Assembly: GCA_009731375.1 (NCBI GenBank)
Contig: BJOX01000160.1
Location: forward strand, 567,333 to 600,505
Origin: Paulinella micropora
Taxonomy: Eukaryota > Cercozoa > Imbricatea > Euglyphida
Direction: 5' to 3'
Length of the DNA: 33,173 bases
Part shown: positions 30,142-33,173 of the stretch, in pieces
Numbering within the stretch: the stretch's first letter is position 1
Layout of the letters: every line of letters begins with the position of its first letter
Notes under the pieces: model-generated
The model's database searches: none
What the model saw: only the letters and a program-made list of their open reading frames with translations
Told to the model about the DNA's origin: nothing
Made by a program: the position numbers and the translations under genes

Positions 30142-30363
30142 ATGCACCGACGCCGGGGTACGTGGCTGTGGGTGTGGTTGTGGCGGCTGCTGTTGTGGCT
30201 GGCGGTGGCTGGCGCTGGCCGCGGGGGCGCCTCCGTCGCGGCGTACTGTACGCCGGACCCGAGCCCCTCGGCCCCGGCCCCGGTCCCGGCCTCGGCTTCG
30301 GCCTCGCCGTCCCCGGAAGCCAGCATTCAGGAGGCCACCGTCTGGTTCGGGCCCGGGCCCTGA
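30142..30363 (+). CDS. Small secreted Pro/Ser/Ala-rich protein
   Basis: 73 aa. A basic start (MHRRRGTW) and a Trp/Leu hydrophobic core (WLWRLLLWLAVAGAG) make a clear signal peptide, followed by ~45 residues rich in Pro, Ser and Ala. The MHxxR...W/L signal resembles that of the PKD/DUF285 paralogs (MHPARAAWWSLWALW), so it may be a truncated or recombined relative that kept only the secretion signal. ATTAAA lies 133 bases downstream. It is small and uncertain. Confidence 0.45.
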   Translation: MHRRRGTWLWVWLWRLLLWLAVAGAGRGGASVAAYCTPDPSPSAPAPVPASASASPSPEASIQEATVWFGPGP

Positions 30364-30495
30364 GAGCCCGGCGGCGGCAGCGCCTGGGCTAGGGCCAGCC
30401 GGCCTGGCCAACATGAAGAGAGTGAGAGAGTGAGAGAGAGAGCGCCACGCTCTAACACAGGAGGCTCTGTTGACTTGGCACTGTCTTCTTTGTGG

Positions 30496-30501
30496 ATTAA
30501 A
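30496..30501 (+). terminator. Polyadenylation signal ATTAAA
   Basis: Follows the small secreted ORF, and is also the first plus-strand signal after paralog 2. Confidence 0.45.
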
Positions 30502-30755
30502 CCAGACTTACTTACTGGGCAGCCAAGCCGCCGCAGCTGAGCGGCCCCCGGGGACAGTCGGTCACACGCCAAATGACCCTGCGGGCCAGCGGTGCCACCG
30601 GCGGACCGAGACCAGGCGCCACTGGCCTGCCGCCACCGGGGTCGTAGCGGCGCTCGCTCGGGCTGGCCGACCTCTCTCCGGCACGCAGAAAAGCCTCCGG
30701 TTGACGATGTACGTCGTGGACGTTGGTGGACAGCCAGCCTAGGCACTAACTCGAG

Positions 30756-30761
30756 TTTATT
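30756..30761 (-). terminator. Polyadenylation signal AATAAA (minus)
   Basis: TTTATT on the plus strand, about 230 bases past the stop of paralog 3. Confidence 0.5.
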
Positions 30762-30988
30762 AGGCAGAGGCTGCACACAGCGGCTCCCCCCAAAGCAAGA
30801 CTAAACCAAGGAAGAGAGAAGACTACCCCGTCGCGCCCAGCTCCCCCAGAATTACTTCGCCCCTTCCCTCCCGACGAGACTCTCTTTCTGTTAGTGCTGC
30901 CAGCACCAGCAGGTCAGAAACCGGCCGCTCTGTGCCGGACTTCTCCTGCGCTCACCACTGCGTTGGGTGTGTGTCTGGCTTCTTCTGA

Positions 30989-33173
30989 TTAAGGCTTACC
31001 ACAACCGCGCACGTAGGAGCCGCTGCAGACTGCGGGCAGGTTGCTTGGCTTGATACCTACGCCTGGATTTAGGATCCCCCCAGGCTGGAACAGCTGCTTG
31101 CACACATTTGCCCCGAATCTCGAGGTCACGTTCCAGGCCGTGAGGTTTTGATCAAACACGCAATTGCCAGCGAACATACCGTATATGTTCCCGGAAGCCA
31201 TGGCGGCCGACACTTTCCAGTTGCCCAGGGGCTGATTAAACACACACTGATCCTTCTGTGGGTCACATAAGAAGGTATTCGCTAAGTTAGTGACGCGGCT
31301 TATGTCCCAGCCGCCGATCGGCTGGTTAAAGGCCTGTGCGCCATTGAACGTCGATCCTAGGCTGGTGACCCGGCTCGTGTTCCAGCCGCCGATCGGCTGG
31401 TTGAAAGCTAACGCTTCCCCGAACGCCCCCTCTAGGGTGGTGACCTGGCTGATGTCCCAGCCACCGACCGGCCGATCAAAGGCGTACGCGCCATTTAAGG
31501 TCCAGCTCATGCTCGTGACCTGGCTCGTGTTCCAGCCCCCGATGCTGCCGTTGAAGGCCCTTGCGCCCAAAAACGTGCCTGCGAGGTTAGCCACGCCGCT
31601 CGTGTTCCAGCCGTCGAGGTCCTGGTTGAACTTGACGCAGTCCTGAAACAGGCTGGCGAAGCCGTTGGGATGGGTCGCGGGCGTGAGCCACGACCAGTCC
31701 CAGTCGCGCGCGTCGCCCACGAACTCGCTCATTCCAGCAGCAGGTACTCGGGCGCCACGCCGTGCAGGGCCCGCGAGCCGGCCGTCGGCGCCAGGTAGCG
31801 CAGCAGGTACTTGTCGTTAGCTAGGTACGGCGCCACTCGCGTGAAGAGCGGGGTCGTGCTGCCGACGGGGTGGTACAGTTGCACGTCACCCCACGCCACC
31901 ACCTCCACCACAATAGCGCCCTCTACGTACCACAGCCCGTCCACGCGGCCGCTCAGGCGCAGCCAGTAGTCGCCGGCGCCCACGTACGTGTGGTTGCAGA
32001 CGGCGTCGTTAGTGTGGTTACAGGCGCCGGGTGCCGACCCGTCCCCCCAGTCCACGCCGTACGTGCCGCCCTGGCCGGGGCCGGCCGCGGGCGACAGCGT
32101 CAGCATGGCCAGGGCGTTGGGGATGTGCGTGCGCACGAGCGCCAGGAAGTGCGAGCGCGAGCACGCGGCGGGCCAGTGCGCCTGGCTCAGTGCAGTGTAC
32201 GGGGCCAGCCGCGTGCAGTCGGCCGAGCCCGCCACGAGCGCGGGCGTCGACCAGCTAGTGACCGCTTCCCGGAAGTCGCTGCCTAGGCCCTGGAACAGCC
32301 CCGAGAAGCGCGACAGGCTCGGCAGCGACGTCCAGCCGCCGACCCCCGTCCACGTGAGCGCCGCGCTGCCCGCGAATAGTTCGCTCACGTCCTCGAGCAG
32401 GGCGGTGTCCCAGCGCGACAGGTCGAGCTCCATCAGCGCTGGCAGGCCCGCGAACGCGCGGCTGGCGTTGCGCAGCCGGCGCGTGTCCCAGCCTCGTATG
32501 CCGTACAGGCCCGTCAGGCCAGTGGAGCCCTCGAACAGGCCGACCACCGACTCGGCGCCCGACACGTTGAGCCCGTAGCTCACGTCAGGCAGCGGAGTGG
32601 TGAGGTTGGCGAAGCTGTAGTCCCAGCTCTGCACCAGCCCCGTGTCAGGCAGCGAAGCCAGCGTCGGCACGTACGCGAGCCCAGGCGCCGCGTACAGGTG
32701 GTAGCCGCTCGTCTCGTGGAAGCGCAGCTCCCCCCACTGCCTCACGGCGCGCAGCCGCAGGCCCGCGGGCGCCGTGGCGTGCCAGGCGGGCGTCAGCGCC
32801 CAGCCGCGCACGGGGTAGCGTCTGCCGGGGTCCGCCGTCACCGTGTACGTGCCGGCAGCGGCGTACGCGTGCGCGCAAGGCGCAACGCCCGGCGTCCAGG
32901 CACTGCGTGGGGGGCGAGCCGTCCCCCCAGTCGACCGTGAACGACGTCGGGACGGCCCCGGCCTGGGCCTGGCGGCGGCGGCGCGCCGTCGGGGCGGCGG
33001 GCGGCCACAGGGGCCACACGAACGTGTCCTGCGGGGCCGCCGTCGTCAGCTCGAGGATGGTGGCGCCGCCGGGGCACACGACCGAGGGGCACGCCTCCTC
33101 TTGGGTCGGGCACTGCAGCGGGTACGGGCACCCGGCGCCGGCGGCCCGGAGCCACCCGCACAGCAGGAGGAGG
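30989..33173 (-). CDS. Secreted PKD/DUF285 (BspA-type) repeat protein, paralog 3, partial
   Basis: Stop TAA 30989-30991; the start lies beyond the window, and the signal peptide is only partly present at the edge. Same order as the other paralogs: PKD-like motif (FTVDWGDGSPPTQC), degenerate DUF285, second PKD-like motif (YGVDWGDGSAPGAC), then seven DUF285 units (FNQPIGGWDISRVTNL type) with Cys pair LCDPQKDQC, and the C-terminus YVRGCGKP. Two frame breaks: near 31733-31738 (one base missing between EYLLL and MSEFVGDARDW) and at the C run 32888-32890 (one extra). Homology continues over both. It has one more DUF285 unit than paralog 2. Confidence 0.78.

Larger units (their letters stand above)
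30364..30988. other. Convergent 3' regions
   Basis: Spacer between the small secreted ORF (plus) and paralog 3 (minus), with a GA tract at 30416-30440 and polyadenylation signals on each strand. No other gene seen. Confidence 0.6.

Overview
The window is nuclear DNA from a eukaryote. Candidate genes have GT-AG introns, there are AATAAA/ATTAAA polyadenylation signals after several stop codons, Kozak-like starts, a TATA box, very long microsatellites and a MYND zinc finger. I cannot name the species. Large secreted proteins combining PKD-like and DUF285 (BspA-type) repeats, with very GC-rich coding, suggest a protist or alga, but that is inference.

Left part (1 to about 12.4 kb, moderate GC, repeat-dominated): a hairpin-forming inverted repeat (397-1101); about 1.8 kb of degenerate CTATA pentanucleotide satellite; a MYND-finger coding region lying between oppositely oriented copies of a ~152-bp tandem repeat (2 copies at left, about 8 at right, then an assembly gap); weakly supported exons near 4.4-5.0, 7.0-7.6 and 8.5-9.0 kb; poly-T and CA microsatellites; a three-exon gene for a cysteine-rich, acidic/basic nuclear-type protein (10554-11790); and a G-rich GGGGTAT array with a TCTA microsatellite broken by a 10-N gap.

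Middle part (12.4-22.2 kb, very GC-rich, gene-dense, both strands): a 7-TM orphan membrane protein, three or four compact orphan proteins that each join a low-complexity minisatellite-encoded stretch to a compact domain, and a 697-aa FtsJ/CMTR-like RNA cap 2'-O-methyltransferase with an intact K-D-K-E tetrad. Genes are mostly single-exon, in convergent and divergent pairs. This resembles either a compact GC-rich chromosomal segment or an integrated large-DNA-virus segment; the sequence alone does not decide.

Right part (22.2-33.2 kb): three paralogous secreted PKD/DUF285 proteins (minus, plus, minus; the last runs off the window) and two ~1.2-kb near-palindromic foldback elements, one on each side of the first paralog. 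All three paralogs carry frame breaks, several of them single-base homopolymer indels, while the protein stays conserved on both sides. I read most of these as assembly errors or very recent damage rather than old pseudogenes. Four N gaps lie in the window; one is inside the second paralog.
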